Source of the DNA: Alphaproteobacteria bacterium
Lineage (GTDB): Bacteria; Pseudomonadota; Alphaproteobacteria; RF32; CAG-239
Reading direction: 5' to 3'
Length of the DNA: 9,875 nucleotides
Assembly (NCBI GenBank): GCA_017557925.1
Contig: JAFYWO010000180.1
Span: 1 to 9,875 of the forward strand
Made by a program: the position numbers and the translations under genes. Below, piece after piece: positions 1 through 5,702 of this stretch. How positions within the stretch are numbered: the first letter of the stretch is position 1; each line of letters starts with the position of its first letter. The notes beneath the pieces were generated by a model. The model was not told the DNA's origin. It was given only the letters and a program-made list of their open reading frames with translations, and made no database searches.

Positions 1-49
1 TATTACCGCTCATAACGCCAGTGCCTGAAATTTCACATTTCTTAGCCAT
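1..49 (-). CDS. rpmB: 50S ribosomal protein L28, N-terminal fragment (runs off the left edge)
   Basis: Only the first 16 codons are present, read leftward from an ATG at 49-47. They translate to MAKKCEISGTGVMSGN, which fits the L28 N-terminus, where a Cys in the first few residues is followed by a short (T/S)G-x-x-x-(T/S)GN segment before the His/Asn-rich part. L28 is a small protein of the large ribosomal subunit. The start is supported by an AAAGGA Shine-Dalgarno at 62-57, seven bases upstream. The gene is transcribed away from the tRNA gene, so the 145-bp gap between them is a divergent promoter region. The fragment is too short to say anything about the rest of the protein. Confidence 0.85.
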   Translation of the reverse strand, partial: MAKKCEISGTGVMSGN

Positions 50-82
50 TTTTTTATCCTTTACTCAAAAAACTTTTGCTCA

Positions 83-111
83 TACATACATACATTATCC
101 TAATAAGTCAA
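83..111 (-). promoter_or_regulatory. possible rpmB promoter
   Basis: On the minus strand a good -35 box, TTGACT (111-106), is followed after 17 bases by a poor -10 candidate, TATGTA (88-83). The -10 lies inside a short tetranucleotide repeat (about 3.75 copies of CATA on the plus strand, 81-95). The -35 is convincing and the -10 is not, so the exact start point is uncertain. Confidence 0.3.
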
Positions 112-160
112 GCAAAATATTCCATAAAACGTCAAAAAAAGCTGGATTTTTTCTCTCATT

Positions 161-166
161 TATAAT
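161..166 (+). promoter_or_regulatory. probable -10 box of the tRNA-Arg promoter
   Basis: A perfect TATAAT lies 28 bases before the mature tRNA 5' end, giving a start near 173 and a short 5' leader for RNase P to remove. No recognisable -35 hexamer sits 16-18 bases upstream. The call therefore rests on the -10 and its position. Confidence 0.4.
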
Positions 167-194
167 ATAACCCAAAATCTAAACAATATTTTAT

Positions 195-271
195 GTACCC
201 GTAGCTCAACCGGATAGAGTGTTGGCCTCCGACGCCAAAGGTTGCGAGTTCGAACCTCGCCGGGTGCACCA
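195..271 (+). tRNA. tRNA-Arg, anticodon CCG
   Basis: A complete 77-nt cloverleaf can be folded by hand. The acceptor stem pairs 195-201 with 261-267, with one U-G wobble at the second pair. The D stem is 204-207 with 217-220. The anticodon stem is 222-226 with 234-238 around a 7-base loop with CCG at 229-231. The variable loop has 5 bases, and the T stem 244-248 pairs with 256-260 around TTCGAAC. The discriminator is A268 and the CCA tail (269-271) is encoded. CCG reads the arginine codon CGG, which is rare in such AT-rich genes; one is visible at codon 22 of rquA in this window. The tRNA is a single-gene unit ended by the terminator at 284-320. Confidence 0.97.
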
Positions 272-283
272 TTTTAGGACTAA

Positions 284-320
284 AAAAAATAAACCGCTCT
301 TTACAAGCGGTTTATTTTTT
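284..320. terminator. two-way intrinsic terminator between tRNA-Arg and the phosphatase gene
   Basis: AAACCGC (291-297) pairs with GCGGTTT (307-313). The stem extends outward through an A-run (284-289) and a T-run (315-320), so it works as hairpin plus U-tract on both strands. It ends the tRNA transcript on the plus strand. It also ends the converging phosphatase gene, whose TAA stop (321-319) lies in its right arm. Confidence 0.85.
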
Positions 321-921
321 AATCTTTTACATGAATAAATTTTCTTTCATCATAATCATATACCAAATGCAAAATACTGCAATTTTCATATGATACATCA
401 CTTAGACCAAAACCACACGCAAGCGCATTGATTATTCCGGCATGACAAACAACACCTACAGGATATAGCGTATATTTATTTTGTAAAACAATATACGTCA
501 AAGCCTTTTTCATTCGCTCAAATGCTTCCTTCTTACTCTCACCGTTTGAAAACTTCAAATCCCAAGTTTCTAAAGTAGGACACATAAAGTCTTCAACAAT
601 AGAAGCATAATCTCTTTTTGTTTCTTCAATACTTTTACCTTCCATATCTCCAAAACTGCATTCTCGCAAATATTTTAAGATAATAACAGGCGAAGCAATA
701 GAGTTCTCTTCCGCAACAATATTGGCTGTCTGCACCGCTCTTAATAAAGGGGAACAATAAATCTTATAAATACCTTTATTTTTAACCCTTTTACCCAAAT
801 CACGAGCTTGTTCTTTTCCTACTTCGGTAAGTAGACTATCCACACCAGAGCCTTGCCACTTTTGCTCTACATTCATAAAAGTCTGACCGTGGCGAAACAC
901 ATAAATATCAATTTTCCTCAT
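319..921 (-). CDS. histidine phosphatase family protein (phosphoglycerate mutase-like)
   Basis: The 200-residue protein belongs to the histidine phosphatase superfamily, branch 1. Its enzymes move or remove phosphate through a phospho-histidine. The catalytic core is complete: the RHG motif near the N-terminus (Arg10, His11, followed by Gly-Gln-Thr), Arg61 in CSPLLRAVQTA, Glu87 in the ECSFGDMEG segment, and the second His160 in VVCHAG. There is no signal peptide, so it is cytosolic. The sequence does not identify the substrate. GpmB-like broad phosphatases, CobC-type alpha-ribazole phosphatases and sugar-phosphate phosphatases all look like this, and the neighbours give no hint, since no cobalamin genes are near. 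The ATG at 921 has no Shine-Dalgarno, but a promoter ends only 9 bases before it, so the mRNA is probably near-leaderless. The stop lies inside the two-way terminator. Confidence 0.88.
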   Translation of the reverse strand: MRKIDIYVFRHGQTFMNVEQKWQGSGVDSLLTEVGKEQARDLGKRVKNKGIYKIYCSPLLRAVQTANIVAEENSIASPVIILKYLRECSFGDMEGKSIEETKRDYASIVEDFMCPTLETWDLKFSNGESKKEAFERMKKALTYIVLQNKYTLYPVGVVCHAGIINALACGFGLSDVSYENCSILHLVYDYDERKFIHVKD

Positions 922-930
922 AATATAAAA

Positions 931-958
931 ATTATATTTTTTTGTTAGTATATATCAA
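931..958 (-). promoter_or_regulatory. promoter of the histidine phosphatase gene (near-leaderless)
   Basis: On the minus strand TTGATA (958-953) and a perfect TATAAT (936-931) are separated by 16 bases, a near-consensus sigma-70-type promoter. The -10 box ends 9 bases before the ATG at 921, so transcription should start about 1-3 bases before the start codon. No ribosome-binding site is present, in keeping with this. Confidence 0.65.
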
Positions 959-976
959 GCTTATTATTTTTGCAAC

Positions 977-999
977 AAAAAAGGTGACTATCGTCACCT
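977..999 (-). terminator. intrinsic terminator of cmk
   Basis: On the minus strand AGGTGAC (999-993) pairs with GTCACCT (988-982) across a 4-base loop, and six T residues follow (982-977). The hairpin starts 8 bases after the cmk stop. It separates cmk from the phosphatase promoter, which begins about 20 bases further on. Confidence 0.85.
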
Positions 1000-1007
1000 C
1001 ACAAAAA

Positions 1008-1667
1008 CTATTTCTTCTTACTTTCTATATATTTAACCGCCTCATTAAAGACTTCTTCAATATTAAGATTCGTTGTATCAAGAATTATCGCATCATCGGC
1101 AGGTTTCATAGGTGCATCTTTTCTATTTGCATCTCTATCATCACGAATTTTTACATCTCTTAATACATCCTCAAATTTTGCATTCATTCCTTTTGCAATA
1201 AATTCATCATAACGCCTTTTAGCCCTAACCTCAGGAGAGGCGGTTATAAAAAACTTAACCTCAGCATTAGGACAAACAACCGTGCCAGTATCTCTACCAT
1301 CATAAATAACACCGTTTGCCGGTCTGCCATCAGCAAAAACAGGATTCATAGAAAAATTCTTTTGCATATCCAATAATCTTTCTCTAACTCCCGGATAACT
1401 GGAAATAACAGAAGCCGCCTCCCCTCCTTTAGAAGACCTGAATTCAGGATTCTTTGATAATTCAATCATTGTTGCAAAATCAAGTTCTCCGGCTTCTTTT
1501 TCTGCTTTTTTTATATCCTTTAAATCTGTATTTGATAACAACATTTTAAGCCCAACTGCTCTATACACCATTCCTGTATCAAAATAAGCATACCCATATT
1601 CACTCGCCAACTTTTGAGAAAGAGTTCCTTTACCGGCAGCAGCAGGACCATCTATTGTAATAATCAT
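1008..1667 (-). CDS. cmk: cytidylate kinase
   Basis: The 219-residue CMP/dCMP kinase transfers phosphate from ATP to CMP and dCMP in pyrimidine nucleotide recycling, in the cytosol. The P-loop is GPAAAGKGT (7-15). It is followed by the nucleotide-site segment DTGMVYRAV (30-38), the DGRDTGTVVCPNAEVKFF block (123-140), the Arg-rich lid ASPEVRAKRR (143-152) and IRDDRDANRKDAPMKPADDA (174-193), all typical of bacterial Cmk. The length is normal (about 210-230). The ATG at 1667 has a strong AGGGGG ribosome site four bases upstream. In many proteobacteria cmk lies between aroA and rpsA. Here it stands alone, divergent from rsmE and closed by its own terminator. Confidence 0.96.
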   Translation of the reverse strand: MIITIDGPAAAGKGTLSQKLASEYGYAYFDTGMVYRAVGLKMLLSNTDLKDIKKAEKEAGELDFATMIELSKNPEFRSSKGGEAASVISSYPGVRERLLDMQKNFSMNPVFADGRPANGVIYDGRDTGTVVCPNAEVKFFITASPEVRAKRRYDEFIAKGMNAKFEDVLRDVKIRDDRDANRKDAPMKPADDAIILDTTNLNIEEVFNEAVKYIESKKK

Positions 1668-1704
1668 TATACCCCCTGTATAAATTAAAAATTTTATTTA
1701 TTCT

Positions 1705-1733
1705 TTAACACATTATATGTAACATTGTAGTAT
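1705..1733 (+). promoter_or_regulatory. possible promoter of the rsmE-regulator-rquA operon
   Basis: TTAACA (1705-1710) is followed after 17 bases by TAGTAT (1728-1733), which would start transcription about 23 bases before the rsmE ATG. Both boxes are imperfect and the region is very AT-rich, so other readings are possible. Some promoter must lie in this 95-bp divergent gap, because cmk is transcribed the other way. Confidence 0.3.
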
Positions 1734-1762
1734 AAAAATAACTTATACCAAAGATTAGAGAA

Positions 1763-2494
1763 ATGGCAAAAACTTTTCGTTTATACACAAAAGAAGACCT
1801 TGAACCAAACAAAACAATACTCCTAAATGAGGAGCAAACACATTATTTAAAAAACGTTGTAAAATATTCTTTAAATGACACCCTTCTTTGCTTTGATAAT
1901 AAATCAGGAGAATTTTTATGCGAAATTCAAAGCTTTAACAAAAAAACAACAGAAGTTATTGTAAAATCAAAAACCAAAGATTTTGCATCTTCCCCTGATA
2001 TATGGTTGCTTTTCGCACCTCTAAAAAAAGATAAAACAGATTTCGTAATAGAAAAAGCCACTGAACTCGGTGTAAGAAAAATAATTCCGACACTTACACG
2101 CTACACAATTACAAATAACATAAAAACCGAGCGCTACCACGCTCAAGCAATAGAAGCATCAGAGCAGTCAAGAAGAACAGACATACCGGAAATATCCCAA
2201 CCACAAACCTTAAGCAATATACTTTCAAACTGGGACTCTCAACGAACATTGTTTTTTATGGATGAAACTTTACAAAGCCTTCCTTTTTTAGAACAACTAC
2301 AAAAACAACCTTCTGCCAAATCAGCTATTTTAATCGGACCTGAAGGCGGTTTTTCTGACGAAGAATTATCAAATTTAAGAACAAAATCTTTTGCCAAAGG
2401 AGCAACTCTCGGCCCTAGAATTTTAAGAGCAGAAACTGCGGCTCTTTCAGCACTTTCCTGTTGGCAAATGATTTTAGGTGATTGGAGAAAATAA
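1763..2494 (+). CDS. rsmE: 16S rRNA (uracil(1498)-N(3))-methyltransferase RsmE
   Basis: The 243-residue SPOUT-class enzyme methylates N3 of U1498 in 16S rRNA, near the decoding centre, using SAM. An N-terminal PUA-like RNA-binding domain (about 1-70) precedes the knotted methyltransferase domain. The family signatures are all present: KKDKTDFVIEKATELGV (88-104), EASEQSRR (131-138), the SAM-pocket loop IGPEGGFSDEE (191-201) and LGPRILRAETAA (216-227). The length is normal. The ATG at 1763 has only a weak purine stretch (AGAG) before it, but the conserved N-terminal Arg-Leu-Tyr follows at once. It is first in an operon: the response-regulator ATG lies 1 base after the rsmE stop and its ribosome site is inside the end of rsmE. 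Confidence 0.96.
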   Translation: MAKTFRLYTKEDLEPNKTILLNEEQTHYLKNVVKYSLNDTLLCFDNKSGEFLCEIQSFNKKTTEVIVKSKTKDFASSPDIWLLFAPLKKDKTDFVIEKATELGVRKIIPTLTRYTITNNIKTERYHAQAIEASEQSRRTDIPEISQPQTLSNILSNWDSQRTLFFMDETLQSLPFLEQLQKQPSAKSAILIGPEGGFSDEELSNLRTKSFAKGATLGPRILRAETAALSALSCWQMILGDWRK

Positions 2495-2495
2495 A

Positions 2496-3203
2496 ATGAA
2501 AATACTAATAGCAGACGACCACGAATTATTCTTAAAAGGCTTGGAATTTATATTAGAGCAAAATTTGCAAAATACGGAAATAACAACAGCTAAAGATTAT
2601 AATCAAATATTTTCTACATTAGAAACCACAAAAAACTTTGACCTTATAATAACCGATTTGGCAATGCCTGGAGAAAATTGGCTTACAGCCATCAACAAAA
2701 TACATAACACCCTACCAGACACCCCTATTATCATCATTTCTGCTGTTTTTGATAAAGAATTATTACAACAAACATTAGATATAGGTGTGGCAGGATACAT
2801 TCCCAAAACAGCAAACAACAATCTGATTATAAGTGCAATAAATTTAGTTCTTGCAGGCGGAATGTATATCCCTCACGAACTGCTTTATGCTCCAAAATCA
2901 CAAAATCTTCCTAATGAAAAACAAAAAGAATATATAACACCATTAAAAAATTTAGAAAAAATAACAGAAAATACATCAGAAGAAAACAAAAAAGGTCTGA
3001 CAGATCGTCAAATAGATATTGTAAAATGTATAGCCGAAGGTCTCTCAAATAAACAAATTGCCTATAAGCTAAATTTAACTGAAGGCACAATAAAGGTTCA
3101 TATCACAATTATCTTAAAATTATTAAATGTAAAAAACAGAACTTCTGCGGTCATAGAGGCAGCTAAACGTGGATATATTTCAGACAACTTCTTAATTCAA
3201 TAA
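2496..3203 (+). CDS. NarL/FixJ-type response regulator (receiver + LuxR-type HTH)
   Basis: The 235-residue two-component regulator is a cytosolic DNA-binding protein. The receiver domain (about 1-120) has the acidic pair Asp7-Asp8, the phospho-acceptor Asp54 in IITDLAMPG, the switch residue Ser82 and Lys104. A hydrophilic linker (about 135-165) leads to a LuxR/GerE helix-turn-helix (168-230), including LTDRQIDIVKCIAEGLSNKQIA and the recognition-helix region EGTIKVH. All phosphorelay residues are intact. The start at 2496 is preferred over an in-frame GTG at 2478 because a GGAG ribosome site (2484-2487) sits 8 bases before it and receiver domains begin directly with such an MKILIADDH strand. 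No histidine kinase gene is in the window. It lies between rsmE and rquA and is probably cotranscribed with both; control of respiratory genes is only an inference. Confidence 0.93.
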   Translation: MKILIADDHELFLKGLEFILEQNLQNTEITTAKDYNQIFSTLETTKNFDLIITDLAMPGENWLTAINKIHNTLPDTPIIIISAVFDKELLQQTLDIGVAGYIPKTANNNLIISAINLVLAGGMYIPHELLYAPKSQNLPNEKQKEYITPLKNLEKITENTSEENKKGLTDRQIDIVKCIAEGLSNKQIAYKLNLTEGTIKVHITIILKLLNVKNRTSAVIEAAKRGYISDNFLIQ

Positions 3204-3220
3204 ATATTTAAGGAACTATT

Positions 3221-3904
3221 ATGCCTAAAACCCAAAAAAATACAACAAAACAAATTCCATTATATCTAAAAAATATATACGCTCGGTTATACTTAAATAA
3301 ATACATTTACAATTTTTTTGATAATACAGTTGTTTTAAATATACTAACCCTCGGTCATCATCATATTCTAACTGAGGAACTAAAAAAAGAGATAACACCA
3401 AACTCAAACATCTTGCAAATAGGTGTTACTTTTGGCTCACAAATTGAAAAAACATACCAAACTATCGGAGCATACGGTTCTTATACCATTGTAGATATTT
3501 TACCTGATGTTCTGGAAACTTACCGAGAAAAACACTTGGAACAACACATAAAATTAGTTGAAGCAAACGCCGCCAAAACCATAAAAGGAGAATTTGATAC
3601 CATAATATGTTATATGCTTTTACACGAGCTACCACCTCTAACCCGTAATAAAATATTGCAAAACATACACAAATCTCTCCCAGTAGGAGGTAAAATAATA
3701 TTTATAGACTACCATTCTCCATCAAGTTTTAACCCTCTGAAATATTTTATCAAAGCATTTAACAGACTATACCAACCCTTTGCAGAAACTTTGTGGAATC
3801 ATGCTATAAAAAATATTATGCCTTCCGGCGATTCTTACCAATGGTCACAACAAACATATTTCGGCGGAATATACCAAAAGGTTATCGCTACAAAAATAAG
3901 ATAA
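3221..3904 (+). CDS. rquA: rhodoquinone biosynthesis protein RquA (SAM-dependent, methyltransferase fold)
   Basis: The 227-residue protein has a class I methyltransferase fold and resembles RquA, which converts ubiquinone to rhodoquinone. In that reaction SAM serves, unusually, as donor of the amino group. Rhodoquinone carries electrons to fumarate reductase under low oxygen. The recognition rests on features I remember from RquA: an N-terminal IPxYL...Y segment (12-25), a degenerate SAM motif LQIGVTFG (65-72) without the usual GxGxG, VDILP (91-95), LLHELP (133-138), IDYHSP (162-167), QPFAETLWNH (185-194) and C-terminal FGGIYQKV (214-221). There is no signal peptide; it probably acts at the inner face of the membrane. 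AAGGA (3210-3214) precedes the ATG by 6 bases. It is third in the rsmE operon, 17 bases after the regulator, and ends at a terminator. An ordinary quinone or other methyltransferase remains the alternative. Confidence 0.8.
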   Translation: MPKTQKNTTKQIPLYLKNIYARLYLNKYIYNFFDNTVVLNILTLGHHHILTEELKKEITPNSNILQIGVTFGSQIEKTYQTIGAYGSYTIVDILPDVLETYREKHLEQHIKLVEANAAKTIKGEFDTIICYMLLHELPPLTRNKILQNIHKSLPVGGKIIFIDYHSPSSFNPLKYFIKAFNRLYQPFAETLWNHAIKNIMPSGDSYQWSQQTYFGGIYQKVIATKIR

Positions 3905-3927
3905 TAAATCTAAAAATACATAATATA

Positions 3928-3958
3928 AAAAAAGAGCAGAAAACATCTGCTCTTTTTT
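3928..3958. terminator. two-way intrinsic terminator between rquA and hsp20
   Basis: AAAAAAGAGCAGA (3928-3940) pairs perfectly with TCTGCTCTTTTTT (3946-3958) around a 5-base loop. Because the outer part is A-run/T-run, it reads as hairpin plus U-tract from both sides. It therefore serves the two converging genes, rquA (+) and the Hsp20 gene (-). Confidence 0.9.
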
Positions 3959-3976
3959 ATCTGCAATCTTTTAAAC

Positions 3977-4444
3977 TTAAGATTTTGCTACACTTATTTT
4001 TTTGAATTTTTGTTTTTCTGTTTGCGATTTAGGGATAGACACTGTCAATACCCCATTATTATAATTAGCCGTTGTGGCATCATAGTCTAAATCCCAAGGT
4101 AATTGCAACGTTCTTCTAAACATTCCATAAGATATTTCCGAAAAATAATTATCTTTTGCATTTGCTTGAATTTCATTTTTCTTTTCACCTGATATACTTA
4201 AATATCCATCAGCCGAAATTTTTAGGTCAATTTCTTTTTCATCAATACCTGGTATCTCTGCAACAACCTTAACCGCATCTTTATTTTCTGTTACCTGAAT
4301 TTTAGGTGACAAATCAGAAAACTCTGCATTAGAGCTATCCATAAAATTCCAAAAATAATTCATCAGACTTCTAAAATCTGTAGGATTGTGAGTAACAGAT
4401 ACTTCATGATTATTTTGAGTGCTATTGGCAACTGCATTTCTCAT
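3977..4444 (-). CDS. Hsp20 / alpha-crystallin small heat-shock protein
   Basis: The 155-residue cytosolic chaperone would hold unfolding proteins in large oligomers without using ATP. A variable N-terminal arm containing FRSLMNYFWNFMD (24-36) precedes the alpha-crystallin domain (about 46-139). That domain shows the beta-strand hallmarks IPGIDEKEIDLKI, LSISGEK (82-88), GMFRRTLQLP (107-116) and the signature A-x-x-x-N-GVL (126-133). The short tail carries an I-S-V (150-152) matching the I-x-I/V oligomer-contact motif. The length is normal. The ATG at 4444 has a GGGAGA ribosome site seven bases upstream. The gene follows a small Ser/Cys-rich ORF by 15 bases and is almost surely cotranscribed with it. 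The leader of that unit may respond to temperature. Confidence 0.95.
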   Translation of the reverse strand: MRNAVANSTQNNHEVSVTHNPTDFRSLMNYFWNFMDSSNAEFSDLSPKIQVTENKDAVKVVAEIPGIDEKEIDLKISADGYLSISGEKKNEIQANAKDNYFSEISYGMFRRTLQLPWDLDYDATTANYNNGVLTVSIPKSQTEKQKFKKISVAKS

Positions 4445-4459
4445 ACTAATTCTCCCTGA

Positions 4460-4585
4460 TTATTTATTTTTTGAAGAACTTGCTTCTTCATCTTTTGACA
4501 CACTACTACCTGAGCAACAACATCCTGATATAGATGAACTTGGCTTATTTTTATCTCTTGAAAATTTAGATTGAGAATTTTTCAT
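4460..4585 (-). CDS. 41-residue Ser/Cys-rich peptide upstream of hsp20, function unknown
   Basis: A short ORF reads leftward from an ATG at 4585 to TAA at 4462-4460. It has a near-perfect ribosome site, GGAGG at 4595-4591, five bases from the ATG, stronger than that of most genes here. The product has 14 Ser in 41 residues, a triple Cys (22-24) in the core SGCCCSGSS, and many Lys/Asp/Glu/Asn. It has no hydrophobic segment, so it is neither secreted by a signal peptide nor membrane-bound. I do not recognise it. The stop lies 15 bases before the Hsp20 ATG, close enough for translational coupling, which suggests coexpression with the chaperone. The Cys triplet could bind metal or be lipidated or oxidised, but this is guesswork. 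It might also be mainly a translated leader that sets Hsp20 output. Confidence 0.6.
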   Translation of the reverse strand: MKNSQSKFSRDKNKPSSSISGCCCSGSSVSKDEEASSSKNK

Positions 4586-4589
4586 ATTT

Positions 4590-4630
4590 ACCTCCAAAAT
4601 AAAATATTAACACATAAAGATTTTTCTTTA
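4590..4630 (-). promoter_or_regulatory. possible switching leader (RNA-thermometer-like) of the peptide-hsp20 unit
   Basis: In the minus-strand RNA, AUCUUUA (4621-4615) can pair fully with UGGAGGU (4596-4590), hiding the Shine-Dalgarno in a 7-bp helix with four G-U wobbles. The same UCUUUA can instead pair with UAAAGA just upstream (4630-4625) around an AAAA loop, freeing the site. Weak, wobble-rich pairing of the ribosome site is typical of small heat-shock gene thermometers (ROSE and FourU types). The match was found by hand in AT-rich sequence and could be chance. Confidence 0.3.
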
Positions 4631-4674
4631 CTGCATATAAATATTCTTGATTTGGATTTTTTAAAGCTAAACTA

Positions 4675-4696
4675 AAGGGCAGTTTTTACTGCCCTT
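4675..4696 (-). terminator. intrinsic terminator of accA
   Basis: A 9-bp hairpin (4675-4683 with 4688-4696, 4-base loop), unusually GC-rich for this DNA, begins 6 bases after the accA stop. On the minus strand it is followed by TAGTTTAG, a weak U-tract, so some read-through into the peptide-hsp20 unit is possible. Confidence 0.7.
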
Positions 4697-4701
4697 AATA
4701 T

Positions 4702-5676
4702 CTAAAATTCTACTTCAATATTTCTACCCATTTTTAAGAACTTATTAGTCCTTGTTTCTTTAAGTTCTTTAGGCGATAAAGCTTTAAGCTCTTTTAATTG
4801 ACGAACCAATACTTCTTTTACAGCACTAAACGTTTGTTCTGCACTACGATGAGCACCTCCTAATGGCTCTTTAATAATTTCATCAATTATACCCAAAGCT
4901 TTCAAATCTTGAGCAGTCAAACGAAGAGCCTCTGTTGCATCTTTAGTCTTATCCGGAGAACGCCACAAAATAGAAGCACATCCTTCCGGAGAAATAACAG
5001 AATAAATAGAATGCTCCAACATCAATACTCTATTTGCCGTAGCAATGGCAATAGCTCCGCCACTTCCGCCTTCACCGATAATCAAAGAAATTATAGGAAC
5101 TTCCACTTGCAAACATTTTTCAATAGAAGAGGCGATAGCCTCTGCTTGTCCTCTTGCTTCTGCATCAACTCCGGGATATGCACCAGCTGTATCAACAAAA
5201 CTGATTATAGGTAAATTGAATTTATTAGCCAAATCCATCATTCTTTGAGCTTTACGATATCCTTCAGGCTTAGCCATACCAAAATTATACTTGATACGAC
5301 TATCCAAATCATTACCTTTTTCTTGCCCCATAACAATAACCGGCATACCATCTAATTTACCGATACCGCAAACCATTGCCTCATCATCGGCAAACCTTCT
5401 GTCACCGGCAAGCAATACAAAATCTTCAATCAAAGCCTTTATATAATCCAAACAATGCGGCCTTAAAGCATGTCTTGCAATTTGAGCTTTCTGCCAAGCG
5501 GACAAATTCATATAAGTTCTGTTTATATGTTGACCAAGTTTCCTCTCCAAACGACGAATTTCTCGTGTAATATCCATATCTTCGTCTTTTGCTAAAAGTT
5601 TTAAATGCTCAATTTTTTCTTCAATTTCTAAAATATCTTTTTCAAAATCAAGCACAACTGCCGTAGAGTCACTCAT
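4702..5676 (-). CDS. accA: acetyl-CoA carboxylase carboxyltransferase subunit alpha
   Basis: The 324-residue alpha subunit of the carboxyltransferase, with AccD, moves CO2 from carboxybiotin on AccB to acetyl-CoA. This gives malonyl-CoA, the first committed step of fatty-acid synthesis. An N-terminal helical region (about 5-60) rich in Glu/Lys/Leu precedes the crotonase-like core. The core has LAGDRRFADDEA (89-100), MGQEKGNDLDSRIKYNFGMAKPEGYRKA motifs (116-143), VDTAGAYPGVDAEARGQ (161-177), the glycine loop GEGGSGGA (201-208) and SPEGCASILWR (229-239). The length matches the family (about 317-325). The start at 5676 has AAGG at 5688-5685. An in-frame stop at 5682-5680 rules out a longer form. 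A 9-codon ORF overlaps its start, and a terminator follows its stop. Confidence 0.97.
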   Translation of the reverse strand: MSDSTAVVLDFEKDILEIEEKIEHLKLLAKDEDMDITREIRRLERKLGQHINRTYMNLSAWQKAQIARHALRPHCLDYIKALIEDFVLLAGDRRFADDEAMVCGIGKLDGMPVIVMGQEKGNDLDSRIKYNFGMAKPEGYRKAQRMMDLANKFNLPIISFVDTAGAYPGVDAEARGQAEAIASSIEKCLQVEVPIISLIIGEGGSGGAIAIATANRVLMLEHSIYSVISPEGCASILWRSPDKTKDATEALRLTAQDLKALGIIDEIIKEPLGGAHRSAEQTFSAVKEVLVRQLKELKALSPKELKETRTNKFLKMGRNIEVEF

Positions 5677-5702
5677 TTTTTATACCTTTTAAAAATTACC
5701 AT
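5673..5702 (-). CDS. 9-codon upstream ORF (possible leader peptide) of accA
   Basis: On the minus strand AAGGAGG (5712-5706), the strongest Shine-Dalgarno in the window, is followed 3 bases later by an ATG (5702). This opens MVIFKRYKK and ends at TGA (5675-5673). The stop overlaps the accA ATG in the ATGA arrangement used for translational coupling, and the ribosome site of accA lies inside this mini-ORF. The strong site is too far (about 29 bases) from the accA start to serve it directly. The 3-base spacing is short, which argues for caution. Its role, if any, would be in setting accA translation. Confidence 0.4.
   Translation of the reverse strand: MVIFKRYKK

Noticed and set aside
942..1163. 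A 73-codon plus-strand reading frame antisense to the end of cmk
   Set aside because: It lies opposite a clear cmk coding region and its terminator, has no ribosome site, and its Ile/Lys/Phe-rich product looks like translated antisense of AT-rich DNA.
3793..4005. A plus-strand frame running from inside rquA through the terminator into the end of hsp20
   Set aside because: It crosses a strong two-way terminator and overlaps two well-supported genes in other frames or strands.
4631..4674. Heat-shock sigma-factor promoter for the peptide-hsp20 unit
   Set aside because: I looked for a CTTGAA-type -35 with a matching -10 on the minus strand. CTTTAA near 4665 is the closest, but no convincing -10 lies at the right distance, so no promoter is annotated.
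4909..5570. Several plus-strand reading frames opposite accA
   Set aside because: They are shadows of the conserved accA sequence on the other strand. They overlap one another, lack ribosome sites and show no protein-like features.
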